Shown piece after piece: positions 27,578 to 36,279 of a stretch of DNA of 64,000 nucleotides. The translations under genes and the position numbers were made by a program. Within the stretch, counting starts at the first letter, position 1. Each line of letters begins with the position of its first letter. Origin of the DNA: CAZDWZ01 sp964509425 (GTDB lineage Bacteria > Bdellovibrionota_C > UBA2361 > SZUA-149 > CAZDWZ01); assembly GCA_964509425.1 (NCBI GenBank), contig CAZDWZ010000014.1, positions 62,001-126,000 on the forward strand, read 5' to 3'. Below the pieces are notes generated by a model. It was given only the letters and a program-made list of their open reading frames with translations, searched no databases and was not told where the DNA came from.

Positions 27578-30500
27578 CTACTCCAGATAGGTCTCCGGGG
27601 AAGTTATCTTTCCAGCGATTGCGCTTGCCGTGACGGTGGCGGGGGAGGCGAGGTGAGTCATGCTCCCCGGCCCTTGCCGTCCGATGAAGTTTCGGTTCGA
27701 CGAGCTGATGCAACGCTTTCCTTTCGGCACGATGTCATCGTTCATCCCGAGGCACATTGAGCAACCGGGCATCCGGAAATGCGCTCCCGCTTCGCGAAAG
27801 ATTTCGTCCAACCCTTCTTCTTTCGCTTCTTTCATCACGCGTTCTGAACCGGGAACGACATAAAACGTCACGTTGTCATGCACTTTCCGCCCCTTCAGGA
27901 TCGATGCTGCAACGCGGAGATCTTCTATTCTCCCGTTCGTGCAGGAGCCGACGAAAGCCCAATCGACCGGCGTTCCCTCCATCGGGGCGCCTTCACGAAG
28001 CTCGACATACTCAAGTGAGCGCTTAGCGACGGATCGAACCTCTTCCGGAAGTTGCGCAAGTTTCGGTACATGTCCGTTGATCTGTGTCGCCTGGCCGGGA
28101 TTCGTTCCCCACGTTACCATCGGCTTCAGCTCGCTCACATCAATGATGATCTGTCGGTCATAGTTCGCGCCGGGATCGGATTGAAAGGACTTCCAATAGG
28201 CCACGGCACGATTCCAAGTCGCTCCCTTCGGCGCGCACGCTTTCCCCTGGATATAAGCAAAAGTCGTTTCGTCAGGAGCCACGAGTCCGGCTCTCGCGCC
28301 ACATTCGATACTCATGTTGCAGATGGTCATTCGCTCTTCCATCGTCATCCGCCGTATTGCTTCGCCGGCATACTCGATGACGTGTCCGGTGGCACCGTCA
28401 ATTCCAATTTCAGCGATCAGTCGAAGCACTGCATCTTTCGAATAAACACCCTTTTGAAATGTTCCGCGGAACTCCACCCGCATCGTCTTCGGCTTCGACT
28501 GAAGGAGGCATCCTGTTGCGAGCACGTTCGCCACTTCTGAAGTTCCAATTCCAAATGCGAGAGCACCGAAAGCGCCGTGCGTTGACGTATGGGAGTCACC
28601 GCAAACGATCGTCATGCCTGGCTGTGTCAGCCCATGCTCAGGACCGATAACGTGAACGATTCCCTGGTGACCGGAGTCCATGTCGCACAGCGGGATATTG
28701 TGACGTTGGCAGTTCTCTCGAACCGCGGCGACTTGACGCTTTGCGGCATCGTCGAAGATTTCAAATCGGTTGTTCCGCGTTGGAATGCTGTGATCGACCG
28801 TCGCGATGAGCCTTGTCGTATCAAACACCGGAAGATTTCTGTCGTCGATTGTCTGAAATGCCTGCGCCGACGTTACCTCGTGAATGAGCATCAAATCAAC
28901 CGCGAAAACTGCCGGGTGCGAAGGAAGCTGCTTGACGACGTGCCCGTCCCAAATCTTCTCAACGATGTTCTTCGGCTTCTTGGTGTCCATTCGAAATTGA
29001 TTCTCGATGTATGCTTTGTTCACTGCATCGATGAACGCTCGCATGGCCGAGATTTCAATGTCGGAGTCTTCACCCGTGCCTTCGAAAAGCCGTCCCTTGC
29101 TATCCGTCAGCATAACCGTCGAAATGCTCAGCGCATTGATTCCACTCGTATTGGCTTCGCTCCGGTACCCCGAGAAAGTCCAATCGCTGTATCGCTGATC
29201 AACGAGCTGCTTCAGCGCGGCCAGCGCCGAATCCTTGCCCTCGTGTGTTCCGGTGAAAGTACCTTTCTCCCCGAAAAATTTGCCGGCGATGGTAACAAAG
29301 GATTTTTTCGCGCTTTTCGCGTAGTCGATTTCGTCAATCACTATCGGTTGACGGAATTTGAAGTACCCCTTCAGCAGCTCTTCATCCGTAATGCCCTTTC
29401 GCCGGTCATGGTACAGTTCCTTCAGATACTGGGCGACTTCCGCCTTTTCTTTGTCGTCGCAAATGTAGCCTGCATTCTGAATGATTGACCGGGCGTGGTT
29501 TCCGCCGCTCAACGGACCGAAGATGAGTGAAATCTCGGAGCCAACCTCCTTCGGGTCGAACGGTTGGTAGACCAACGGATTCTTTAAGACGGCGTTTGTG
29601 TGCCCTCCGGCGGAATGCCGCGCAGCGTTTTTTCCGGTGATCGGCCAATGAGGTTGCTGAGGCAGCATATGCTCGGCGAGGAAGCTGCAAATTTTATGGA
29701 GACTCGTTGTCTCGATGTCTGTGTAGTAGGGCTTTTCCGGGTTCATTCGCTCCCCGAAATGCTTCAGTATCAAAATACATTGCTCAAGCGACGCGTTCCC
29801 CGCGCGTTCGCCGATTCCGTTGAAACAACCTTCGATCTGTCGTGCCGGTCCATCTACGACCGCCGCAATCGAGTTCGGAACAGCGAGCCCGAAATCGTTG
29901 TGGCAGTGAGTGCTCCAGATCACTTCCTTACCCGGGAACTCGGCTTTGATTATGTCAGCATGTCGGTTCATCTTCACGACGAAGAACTCATCGCCTTGAA
30001 ATGGGGAAGCCCCGCCGATCGTGTCCGGACAGTTGATGACGGAGGCTCCAGAGCCTACGGCTGCGCGGATGAGGTCGGTGACGAAATCAAAGTTCTCACG
30101 CATTCGAGAGTAGCCTTCGGGGCTGAACTCCACGATCATCCCGGCGGCAACCGCCCGAGCGACAAAATCTCCCAATCGTTTGACGAGAGCGGGGAGGTTC
30201 GCGGCCACCTCCTTACCCAAGGAGAGAGGCATCAGCTCCGGATCGACCGGAAGGTAAACGTGAAGCATGGCCTTCTTGAACGGAACCGCTGGCAGGAGTG
30301 ATTGAATCGTCCGATCAATCTGCTCTTCACGAAGCTGACAAAGTGAAGCGATGATCGGGCTGTCCGGTTTCGGCGCTAATTCCGTCGCAATGGTGTGAAC
30401 GATCTCGAAGTCGAGCAAGCTTGCAGAAGCAAAACCCGCTTCGAGAACATCCACTCCCGTCGCAGCCGCGAGCCGCGCGTATTCTAGGTTTCGATCGAAA

Positions 30501-30595
30501 CTCAGTCCCGCCCCTGGGCACTGTTGCCCGTCGCGAAGGGTGGTATCAAAAATTCTAACTTTCACTCCGTTTGGAATTTGATTTCTGAGTTTCAT
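27578..30595 (-). CDS. leuA-leuC: LeuA-LeuC fusion: 2-isopropylmalate synthase + isopropylmalate isomerase large subunit
   Basis: One unbroken frame of 1005 codons. Residues 1-535 are a complete 2-isopropylmalate synthase: FDTTLRDGQQCPGAGLSF near 16-33, metal site HCHNDFGLA at 230-238, GERAGNASLEQ, and a C-terminal LeuA allosteric domain to about 533. Residues about 541-1005 are a complete LeuC: KIWDGHVVKQLPSHPAVFAVD, CGDSHTSTHGAFGALAFGIGTSE, VGSCTNGR and GCSMCLGMN, which hold the three 4Fe-4S cysteines. The joint is only about 6 residues. The chain would carry out the first step and half of the second of leucine synthesis. No internal ribosome site is evident at the joint. It lies 15 bases after thrC. 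Confidence 0.93.
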   Translation of the reverse strand: MKLRNQIPNGVKVRIFDTTLRDGQQCPGAGLSFDRNLEYARLAAATGVDVLEAGFASASLLDFEIVHTIATELAPKPDSPIIASLCQLREEQIDRTIQSLLPAVPFKKAMLHVYLPVDPELMPLSLGKEVAANLPALVKRLGDFVARAVAAGMIVEFSPEGYSRMRENFDFVTDLIRAAVGSGASVINCPDTIGGASPFQGDEFFVVKMNRHADIIKAEFPGKEVIWSTHCHNDFGLAVPNSIAAVVDGPARQIEGCFNGIGERAGNASLEQCILILKHFGERMNPEKPYYTDIETTSLHKICSFLAEHMLPQQPHWPITGKNAARHSAGGHTNAVLKNPLVYQPFDPKEVGSEISLIFGPLSGGNHARSIIQNAGYICDDKEKAEVAQYLKELYHDRRKGITDEELLKGYFKFRQPIVIDEIDYAKSAKKSFVTIAGKFFGEKGTFTGTHEGKDSALAALKQLVDQRYSDWTFSGYRSEANTSGINALSISTVMLTDSKGRLFEGTGEDSDIEISAMRAFIDAVNKAYIENQFRMDTKKPKNIVEKIWDGHVVKQLPSHPAVFAVDLMLIHEVTSAQAFQTIDDRNLPVFDTTRLIATVDHSIPTRNNRFEIFDDAAKRQVAAVRENCQRHNIPLCDMDSGHQGIVHVIGPEHGLTQPGMTIVCGDSHTSTHGAFGALAFGIGTSEVANVLATGCLLQSKPKTMRVEFRGTFQKGVYSKDAVLRLIAEIGIDGATGHVIEYAGEAIRRMTMEERMTICNMSIECGARAGLVAPDETTFAYIQGKACAPKGATWNRAVAYWKSFQSDPGANYDRQIIIDVSELKPMVTWGTNPGQATQINGHVPKLAQLPEEVRSVAKRSLEYVELREGAPMEGTPVDWAFVGSCTNGRIEDLRVAASILKGRKVHDNVTFYVVPGSERVMKEAKEEGLDEIFREAGAHFRMPGCSMCLGMNDDIVPKGKRCISSSNRNFIGRQGPGSMTHLASPATVTASAIAGKITSPETYLE

Positions 30596-30610
30596 CTTTT
30601 CGTCTCTTCT

Positions 30611-32431
30611 CTATGCCCTTTCCGAGCGACCTTCGTCGTCCGGAAAGAAACCGTTATACGCTCGCACAAATGCTTCAATGGATGCTTGCAACAGATCCGG
30701 CGAAGTTCCTCGTCCAAAACAGACGACGCCGTTTCGTTGGAGCTTCAGCTCCACATAGACGACGGCATCAGTCCCCTTGCTTCTTACTTCTGCACGGAAG
30801 CTGCTTAGGGCAAATTCTACTGAATCTGACGAGGCTTTTTTAAGGGCGTTGATGACAGCGTCTACCGGGCCGACGCCTTCGGCCTGGGCTTCGGTCAAAA
30901 TGCCATTCACTTTCACGACAACTTTCGCCTTCGGCTTCTTATCCTTCCACGTCGTAACTTCAAAGTCTTCGACGACAAACATTCCTTTCCCCCGGTTCCC
31001 GAGACCTTCCAAGGTGTCTTGAACGATGTCTTGAAGGTCGGAGAACGTGACCGGCTTTCCCTTCTTGAGGAATTCGCCAATATGCTCCTGCACCTCTCCC
31101 GAAATGTCGCTTGAGCGATCGAGGCCGAGAAGAGTCTGGAGCTGGTTCTCCACTTCAACAGTGGTGGGCTCGTTACTGAAGAGCACTGAAGCCTTATCGA
31201 CGAATGCAACGTTTCTTCCTTCGAAGAACGAATTCTCGTATCGCGCGCGGAACTCGTTTATGTCGGCTTGGATGGTAGGCGGCTTGATGGCAACTTTGAG
31301 CATCGGTGTCGGATCTTTTAACCCATCGCCGGTAAGCACGCAGACGACTCGCTTGCCTGTGAGAGAGCCGTCGTCGTTGGCTTTCATCAATGCGGCGACT
31401 GCTGTTGCGCAGGATGCTTCGACGAACATTCCTTCTTCTCGCGAGAGGAGGAACACGGCCTCGAGTATTTCTTGATCGCTAACCGCGATTCCTTTGCCGT
31501 TCGTACTATAAATCGCATCAAGCGCCTTGTCGCCGTCAAGGGGATTGCCGACCGCGATGGCGCTTGCCAGGGTGTCGACGGTCTTCACCGGAGAAACAAT
31601 TCGCTTGCCTTGTTGCAAGCTCTGAATGATGGGCGATGCCCCCGCCGCCTGCACGCCGAAGATACGCGGCAGCCGCTCGATGAGTCCGAGCTCGCGGTAT
31701 TCGCGGAAGCCCTTCACATAAGCAGCAATATTCGTACCGCATCCCATCGGCACGAACACCGCTTCCGGGGGACGGAAGAAAAGCTGCTCGATCACTTCGA
31801 AGGCGGCTGTCTTTTGTCCTTCAACACGGAATGCATAGTCTCCCGCGAGGTAGAAGCCCATTTCTTCGGCAACCTCCTTCGCCAGGCGCGCGCACGCGTC
31901 GTAGTTTCCTCTGACCTGAACGATACGGCCGCCGTAAGCGATTGCTTGGCAAAGCTTGGAGCTCGGAGTGTCTTCAGGAACAAAAATGAAACACGGTATT
32001 CGCGCGGCCGCTGCGTAACAGGCACAAGATGCTGCCATGTTCCCGGTCGATGCCAGCACGATCGCTTTGGCGCCGAACTCTTTCGCGATGGTGAGCTCAA
32101 CGGCTGATCCCCTGTCCTTAAAGGATCCGGAAGGATTTTTTGATTCTAATTTAAAGAAAAGGTCGATGCCCAATTTTTTGCCGAGACTGCGGCTTCGAAT
32201 CAGTGGGCTTGCGCCTTCTTCGAGAGAAACGAAATTTGAGTAGTCCCGAATCGGAAGAAACGGCAGGTATTTTGAAACGTATGGCGGAGACTTCCGGAAG
32301 TAGTCGAGGTTAATTTTCGATCGAACCTCGCTGAGATCACGAATAACTTCCCACGGAGCTTCGTCCCCGGTGAAGACCAAGTTGTCGGTGGAAACAGGTT
32401 CTTTAGTTCTGAAGTTAACGAGCTGATACAT
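30611..32431 (-). CDS. thrC: Threonine synthase with C-terminal LeuA-type regulatory domain
   Basis: 606 residues. Residues 1 to about 400 are a PLP-dependent threonine synthase: EEGASPLIRSRSLGKKLG, PSGSFKDRGSA with the PLP lysine, ASTGNMAASCACYAAAA, and VPMGCGTNIAAYVKGF. After a helical linker, residues about 485-595 fit the LeuA_dimer pattern: VVKVNGILTEAQAEGVGPVD, SKGTDAVVYVELKL and GRGTSPDLLQASIEAFVRAYN. That domain binds leucine in LeuA and isoleucine in citramalate synthase. Here it probably gives threonine synthase end-product feedback. The ATG at 32431 is chosen; a GTG two codons upstream is possible. The gene is inside the ilv-leu operon. Confidence 0.9.
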   Translation of the reverse strand: MYQLVNFRTKEPVSTDNLVFTGDEAPWEVIRDLSEVRSKINLDYFRKSPPYVSKYLPFLPIRDYSNFVSLEEGASPLIRSRSLGKKLGIDLFFKLESKNPSGSFKDRGSAVELTIAKEFGAKAIVLASTGNMAASCACYAAAARIPCFIFVPEDTPSSKLCQAIAYGGRIVQVRGNYDACARLAKEVAEEMGFYLAGDYAFRVEGQKTAAFEVIEQLFFRPPEAVFVPMGCGTNIAAYVKGFREYRELGLIERLPRIFGVQAAGASPIIQSLQQGKRIVSPVKTVDTLASAIAVGNPLDGDKALDAIYSTNGKGIAVSDQEILEAVFLLSREEGMFVEASCATAVAALMKANDDGSLTGKRVVCVLTGDGLKDPTPMLKVAIKPPTIQADINEFRARYENSFFEGRNVAFVDKASVLFSNEPTTVEVENQLQTLLGLDRSSDISGEVQEHIGEFLKKGKPVTFSDLQDIVQDTLEGLGNRGKGMFVVEDFEVTTWKDKKPKAKVVVKVNGILTEAQAEGVGPVDAVINALKKASSDSVEFALSSFRAEVRSKGTDAVVYVELKLQRNGVVCFGRGTSPDLLQASIEAFVRAYNGFFPDDEGRSERA

Positions 32432-32452
32432 AGTCACTCTGCAAAAAATTAC

Positions 32453-32515
32453 CGCGTCCCTGTCGCCTCCTGCATTTTCGGAAATTACCGAGACGTGCGG
32501 AGGCGCAGGGACGCG
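32453..32515 (-). terminator. Large hairpin between ilvC and thrC
   Basis: Arms CGCGTCCCTG(T)CGCCTCC and GGAGGCGCAGGGACGCG pair over 17 bases with one bulge and a 28-base loop, 12 bases after the ilvC stop. Leftward it is followed by GGTAATTTTTT. It may lower transcription or stabilise mRNA between the ilv and thr-leu halves of the operon. Confidence 0.65.
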
Positions 32516-32527
32516 GGGTGGTTGCGA

Positions 32528-33565
32528 TTACGGTCGTAGAGTTCTTACTTGTGCGCCGGCTTGCCAGAGCTCGGAATTCTTCCACTCCTGAAGCTCGGCT
32601 TCAAGCCGTTGCTTGTAGTCTGGGCGGCTATTCGCTTGAATCACGATCTCCGCCTCCTTGCCCGCGACAACACTGTCATACAACTTTTCAAATACCGGCT
32701 TTACGGCATCCCGGAAGCGAGGCGCCCAATCGAGTGCTCCCCGTTGCGCGGTTGTCGAGCAGTTTGCGTACATCCAGTCCATTCCGTTTTCACCGACGAG
32801 TGGCACCAAACTTTGTGTCAACTCTTCGACGGTTTCGTTGAACGCTTCGCTTGGACTGTGACCTTTGCTGCGCAACATTTCGTATTGCGCTTGGATGACG
32901 CCAGCGAGAGCGCCCATCAGAATTCCGCGTTCGCCAACCAGATCGCTGACCGCTTCGTTCTCCACAGTCGTCTCGAAGAGGTATCCGGAACCGATCCCGA
33001 TGCCGAGCGCCAATGCGCGCTCTGTTGCGCGGCCGGTAAAATCCTGGTGAATGGCGTAGCTCGAGTTAATACCTTTCTTCTCGAGGAAGAGCTTTCGCAC
33101 GCTACGGCCCGAACCCTTCGGAGCGACGAGGAAGACGTCGACGTTCATCGGCGGAACAATTCCGGTCTTCTCTTTGAACGCGATTCCGAAGCCGTGGGAG
33201 AAGTAGAGGGCCTTTCCAGGAGTCAGTCCCTTTTTGAGAGCCGGCCAAAGCTCGATCTGGCCTGCATCAGAAAGAAGATTGCAGAGAATCGTACCCTTTT
33301 CACAAGCCTCCTCGATGCCGAAAAGCGTCTCGCCTTCTTTCCATCCGTCCTTAAGCGCGCTCTCCCAGGAACGCGTTCCCTTTCTTTGTCCGATGATAAC
33401 TTTGAAGCCGTTGTCTCTGAGGTTAAGCGCCTGAGCCGGGCCCTGAACTCCGTACCCGATGATGGCGATCGTGTCCTTTGCGAGAACACTTTTTGCCTTT
33501 TCCATCGGAAACTCTTCGCGAGTAATTACCGTTTCTTCCGTGTTTCCAAATACCAACTTTGCCAT
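32528..33565 (-). CDS. ilvC: Ketol-acid reductoisomerase
   Basis: 345 residues, class I length. NADPH-dependent isomeroreduction of acetolactate and acetohydroxybutyrate, second common step of valine and isoleucine synthesis. Marks: IAIIGYGVQGPAQALNLRDNG (Rossmann loop), GQRKGTRSWESALKDG (cofactor phosphate region), VAPKGSGRSVR, and EAVSDLVGERGILMGALAG with the metal-binding acids. An excellent AAGGAGAT box precedes the ATG. It lies 31 bases downstream of ilvN. Confidence 0.96.
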   Translation of the reverse strand: MAKLVFGNTEETVITREEFPMEKAKSVLAKDTIAIIGYGVQGPAQALNLRDNGFKVIIGQRKGTRSWESALKDGWKEGETLFGIEEACEKGTILCNLLSDAGQIELWPALKKGLTPGKALYFSHGFGIAFKEKTGIVPPMNVDVFLVAPKGSGRSVRKLFLEKKGINSSYAIHQDFTGRATERALALGIGIGSGYLFETTVENEAVSDLVGERGILMGALAGVIQAQYEMLRSKGHSPSEAFNETVEELTQSLVPLVGENGMDWMYANCSTTAQRGALDWAPRFRDAVKPVFEKLYDSVVAGKEAEIVIQANSRPDYKQRLEAELQEWKNSELWQAGAQVRTLRP

Positions 33566-33596
33566 ACATATCTCCTTTTGGTTTCTTAACTATTCA

Positions 33597-34151
33597 CTAA
33601 ATTGCATCTAAAACATGGGGTTCGTTGTCGAAGTTCTGATCTACCGGAACGCCAATTTCATTCGGCATAATCTGCCGACGAATGGCGACCCTGCCGCTTC
33701 GCGCAAAATCCTGAACTCCATAAGTATTCAGCGCCTGATACAGTGATTCGATCTCAGATTCCGTGCCGACCTTCTCGAGGACGATGGAGTTGTCTTCGAG
33801 CGGCGTGATCACCGCGCCGAACTTCTTTGCAACCTCTTCGATCTGGGTTGTTTGCTCCGCCGAACCCGTCGAGACTTTGAAGAGGCCGACTTCGCGCGAG
33901 ATGAGATCTTCGTTCTCGCTCGCAAAAGCTTGCTCCACCTCGATGATTCGCCGGATCTGCCTGACAACCGTCGCGATTTGATATTCTTCGATATCGGCGA
34001 CGACGGTTATTCGAGAGAGCCTCCGTTCTTCGGTAATGGCAGCGGTAAGGCTCTCGATATTGATTCTCCGGCGAGTGAACAGTGTCGTCACCCGATGGAG
34101 GACGCCTGAATTGTTCTCTGCCAGAATGGTGAGGGTAAATGTTTTTCGCAT
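33597..34151 (-). CDS. ilvN: Acetolactate synthase regulatory subunit
   Basis: 184 residues. An N-terminal ACT domain (FTLTILAENNSGVLHRVTTLFTRRRINIESLT) binds valine and makes the synthase feedback-sensitive. A second half-domain (about 85-160, SREVGLFKV onward) is typical of the longer IlvH/IlvN forms. The C-terminal 25 residues run past the usual end. It starts 5 bases after ilvB. Confidence 0.95.
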   Translation of the reverse strand: MRKTFTLTILAENNSGVLHRVTTLFTRRRINIESLTAAITEERRLSRITVVADIEEYQIATVVRQIRRIIEVEQAFASENEDLISREVGLFKVSTGSAEQTTQIEEVAKKFGAVITPLEDNSIVLEKVGTESEIESLYQALNTYGVQDFARSGRVAIRRQIMPNEIGVPVDQNFDNEPHVLDAI

Positions 34152-34156
34152 AAATT

Positions 34157-35842
34157 CTACTCCAGCCGGACGTCGCAGACCGATGCGCCGGCAGGCACCA
34201 TCGGAAATACGTTTTGTTCTTTTTCAACGCAGATTTCGAGGAGAAAAGGACCCTTCGTGTGCAGCATCCGATGAATTGCCGACTCGAGGTCTTTTCGCTC
34301 TGAGACCCGCTCACCGGGGATGTCGAACGCGTTTGCAAGCTTAATGAAGTCAGGGTTCTTCAAATCGACGAAGGAATATCGATTATCGAAGAATAATTCC
34401 TGCCACTGTCGGACCATACCCAAGAAATTATTATTGAGGATGATAACCTTAACGCCGAGACTTTCCTGTGAGATGGTTCCAAGTTCCTGGAGAGTCATTT
34501 GAAATCCGCCGTCTCCGATCACGGCCACAACTTCCCGATTTGGCTGTCCAAGCTTCGCTCCAATCGCCGCGGGGAGCGCAAATCCCATCGTGCCGAGACC
34601 GCCTGATGTGATGTAGCTGTCCGTCGCTTGAAATCGATAGTATCGGGCGGCCATCATTTGATGTTGCCCCACATCTGCGACGATGATCGCCTTCCCCTCG
34701 GTTTGCTCGGAGAGCACTCGGATTGCCTCGCCCATTTTGATCTCTGCGGTCGTGGGGAAGAGCTCAGAACGGATTACTTTGTCGTGTTCCTCTTTGTCGC
34801 AACGGCGGAACTCGCCGAGCCACTCCGGGTGTTTGCGCGATTCGACGAGCGGAAGCATGGCTTGAAGCGCACATTTTGCATCCGCTACGATGGGCACTTC
34901 AGGCTTGATGTTTTTGCCGACCTCGGCCGCGTCGATGTCAATGTGGATGACCCTCGCTTTCGGGGCATATCCGGCAAGATCGCCCGTGACGCGGTCGTCG
35001 AAACGCATCCCGATAGCGATGATGACGTCTGCTTGATTGGTGAGCACGTTCGGACCGTAGTTGCCGTGCATGCCGAGCATACCCACATACAATGGGTGGC
35101 CGGTCGGGAACGCGGAGAGTCCGAGAAGGGTGCTCGCGACTGGAATGTCTGCTTTCTCTACGAGATCCAGAACTTCCTTCTGCGCCTGTGAGATCAGAAC
35201 GCCGTGTCCGATAAGCGCAAAGGGTCGTTCCGCGGTGTTAATCAGCTCCGCCGCGCGAGCGAGCTGTTTATTTGAGGCCTGAAGAGTGGGGGAAGCAAAC
35301 GGCTTTAAAGGTGCTGTCTGTTCCACATACTCCATCATCTCGACTTGGGCGTTTTTCGTAATATCGATGAGCACGGGACCAGGTCGGCCCGTCCGGGCAA
35401 TTGCGAATGCTTTCGCGAAAATAGCCGGGATCTCTTCGGCTCTGGTGATTTGATAATTCCACTTCGTGATCGGAATTGTCACGCTGATGATATCAGTCTC
35501 TTGAAAGGCATCAGTCCCGAGAAATCTCGCACCGACCTGGCCGGTGATGCAAACCATCGGAATTGAGTCGAGCATGGCATCGGCGATTCCGGTCACGAGA
35601 TTCGTCGCCCCGGGCCCTGAGGTGACGATGCAGACGCCTACCTTTCCGGTTGCGCGCGCATAACCCTCGGCCGCATGGGATGCGCCCTGTTCATGTCGAA
35701 CCAGAACGTGCCGGAGCTCCTGTTGGTAGTGAAATAAAGCGTCATAAGCGGGCATGATCGCGCCGCCCGGATAGCCGAAAATGAGGTCCACCCCTTCCTT
35801 GAGGAGTGACTTCATGATGGCTTCGCCGCCGGTAATTTTCAT
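34157..35842 (-). CDS. ilvB: Acetolactate synthase catalytic subunit
   Basis: 561 residues. ThDP-dependent first common step of valine, leucine and isoleucine synthesis. Marks: GVDLIFGYPGGAIMPAYDAL, RHEQGASHAAEGYARATGK (catalytic Glu), SGPGATNLVTGIADAMLDS, GMRFDDRVTGDL and the ThDP motif VIGDGGFQMTLQELGT to NNNFLGMVRQWQ. The ATG at 35842 has GAGGC at the right distance; the longer frame starts at a TTG that is part of that ribosome site. First structural gene of the operon, behind the attenuator. Confidence 0.96.
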   Translation of the reverse strand: MKITGGEAIMKSLLKEGVDLIFGYPGGAIMPAYDALFHYQQELRHVLVRHEQGASHAAEGYARATGKVGVCIVTSGPGATNLVTGIADAMLDSIPMVCITGQVGARFLGTDAFQETDIISVTIPITKWNYQITRAEEIPAIFAKAFAIARTGRPGPVLIDITKNAQVEMMEYVEQTAPLKPFASPTLQASNKQLARAAELINTAERPFALIGHGVLISQAQKEVLDLVEKADIPVASTLLGLSAFPTGHPLYVGMLGMHGNYGPNVLTNQADVIIAIGMRFDDRVTGDLAGYAPKARVIHIDIDAAEVGKNIKPEVPIVADAKCALQAMLPLVESRKHPEWLGEFRRCDKEEHDKVIRSELFPTTAEIKMGEAIRVLSEQTEGKAIIVADVGQHQMMAARYYRFQATDSYITSGGLGTMGFALPAAIGAKLGQPNREVVAVIGDGGFQMTLQELGTISQESLGVKVIILNNNFLGMVRQWQELFFDNRYSFVDLKNPDFIKLANAFDIPGERVSERKDLESAIHRMLHTKGPFLLEICVEKEQNVFPMVPAGASVCDVRLE

Positions 35843-35962
35843 ACGTTGCCTCAAAAGTATTTGTTTTAACCGGCATCAGCTTCCGGTTGGTGTCGACCAC
35901 AAACCGAATTCGCAATCCCAACTGCTGAAACGCCCCCAAATTTGCCTCCGGAACAGGTGCCG

Positions 35963-36036
35963 GAAAACAAAAAGGCCCGCGCTAGGGGTTACCTAGCGCG
36001 GGCCTTTCGGCAGGGTGTGTCTAAGCACGCGCTAGC
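35963..36036 (-). promoter_or_regulatory. ilv operon attenuator (terminator and antiterminator arms)
   Basis: The terminator has a perfect 16-bp stem: 5' arm at 36007-35992, 5-base loop, 3' arm at 35986-35971. It is followed leftward by TTTTTGTTTTCC. A third segment at 36036-36028 reads GCTAGCGCG, the same core as the terminator's downstream arm, so it can pair with the arm CGCGCTAGG and block the terminator. That segment starts one base after the leader stop codon, so a ribosome finishing the leader would cover it and let the terminator form, while one stalled at Val/Ile/Leu codons would leave it free. Segments are seen; the mechanism is known for ilv operons. Confidence 0.92.
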
Positions 36037-36037
36037 T

Positions 36038-36097
36038 CTAGGTCACGAGGACCACGCTAATAATCACGACGCTTAGGACTACTTGGAACTGATGCAT
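36038..36097 (-). CDS. ilvL: ilv operon leader peptide
   Basis: A 19-codon frame encodes MHQFQVVLSVVIISVVLVT, in which 11 of 19 residues are Val (7), Ile (2) or Leu (2), in runs of two. It ends one base before the antiterminator segment and about 30 bases before the terminator hairpin of the ilvB leader. This is the expected leader for attenuation by charged tRNA-Val, tRNA-Ile and tRNA-Leu. The frame is open further upstream, but only this ATG lies downstream of the promoter. No Shine-Dalgarno is seen, and the predicted transcript starts within about 5 bases of the ATG. Confidence 0.88.
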   Translation of the reverse strand: MHQFQVVLSVVIISVVLVT

Positions 36098-36107
36098 AAG
36101 GGCGCAG

Positions 36108-36136
36108 AGAGTAAGTGATTTCTTAAAATACGTCAA
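36108..36136 (-). promoter_or_regulatory. Promoter of ilv-leu operon
   Basis: Leftward -35 TTGACG (36136-36131) and -10 TACTCT (36113-36108) are separated by 17 bases. The expected start point is about 36100-36102, so the leader peptide ATG would be at or near the 5' end of the mRNA. Confidence 0.6.
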
Positions 36137-36229
36137 GAGGATGAGAAATGAGGTAGCGGGGTATTTAGGCGGAGGTGGAGGCGAAGTCGGCGAGGGCGGC
36201 ATCGCTTGACGAGGGGAAAAGCGGCGAGG

Positions 36230-36255
36230 CCGGGGAAGCGCCAAGCCTTCCCCGG
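36230..36255 (-). terminator. Probable terminator after hutD-like gene
   Basis: CCGGGGAAG and CTTCCCCGG pair perfectly over 9 bases with an 8-base loop, 25 bases after the stop of the hutD-like gene. Only a short T4 run follows about 9 bases later, so strength is uncertain. Confidence 0.5.
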
Positions 36256-36279
36256 ATTGTCCGCCTCTCGAACCTATTC

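Noticed and set aside
28589..29488. 299-codon + strand frame opposite the LeuA-LeuC fusion
   Set aside because: Shadow of a well-conserved coding region, with no family features or ribosome site.
32549..33589. 346-codon + strand frame opposite ilvC
   Set aside because: Antisense of a clearly assigned ketol-acid reductoisomerase; composition of the translation is typical of a shadow frame.
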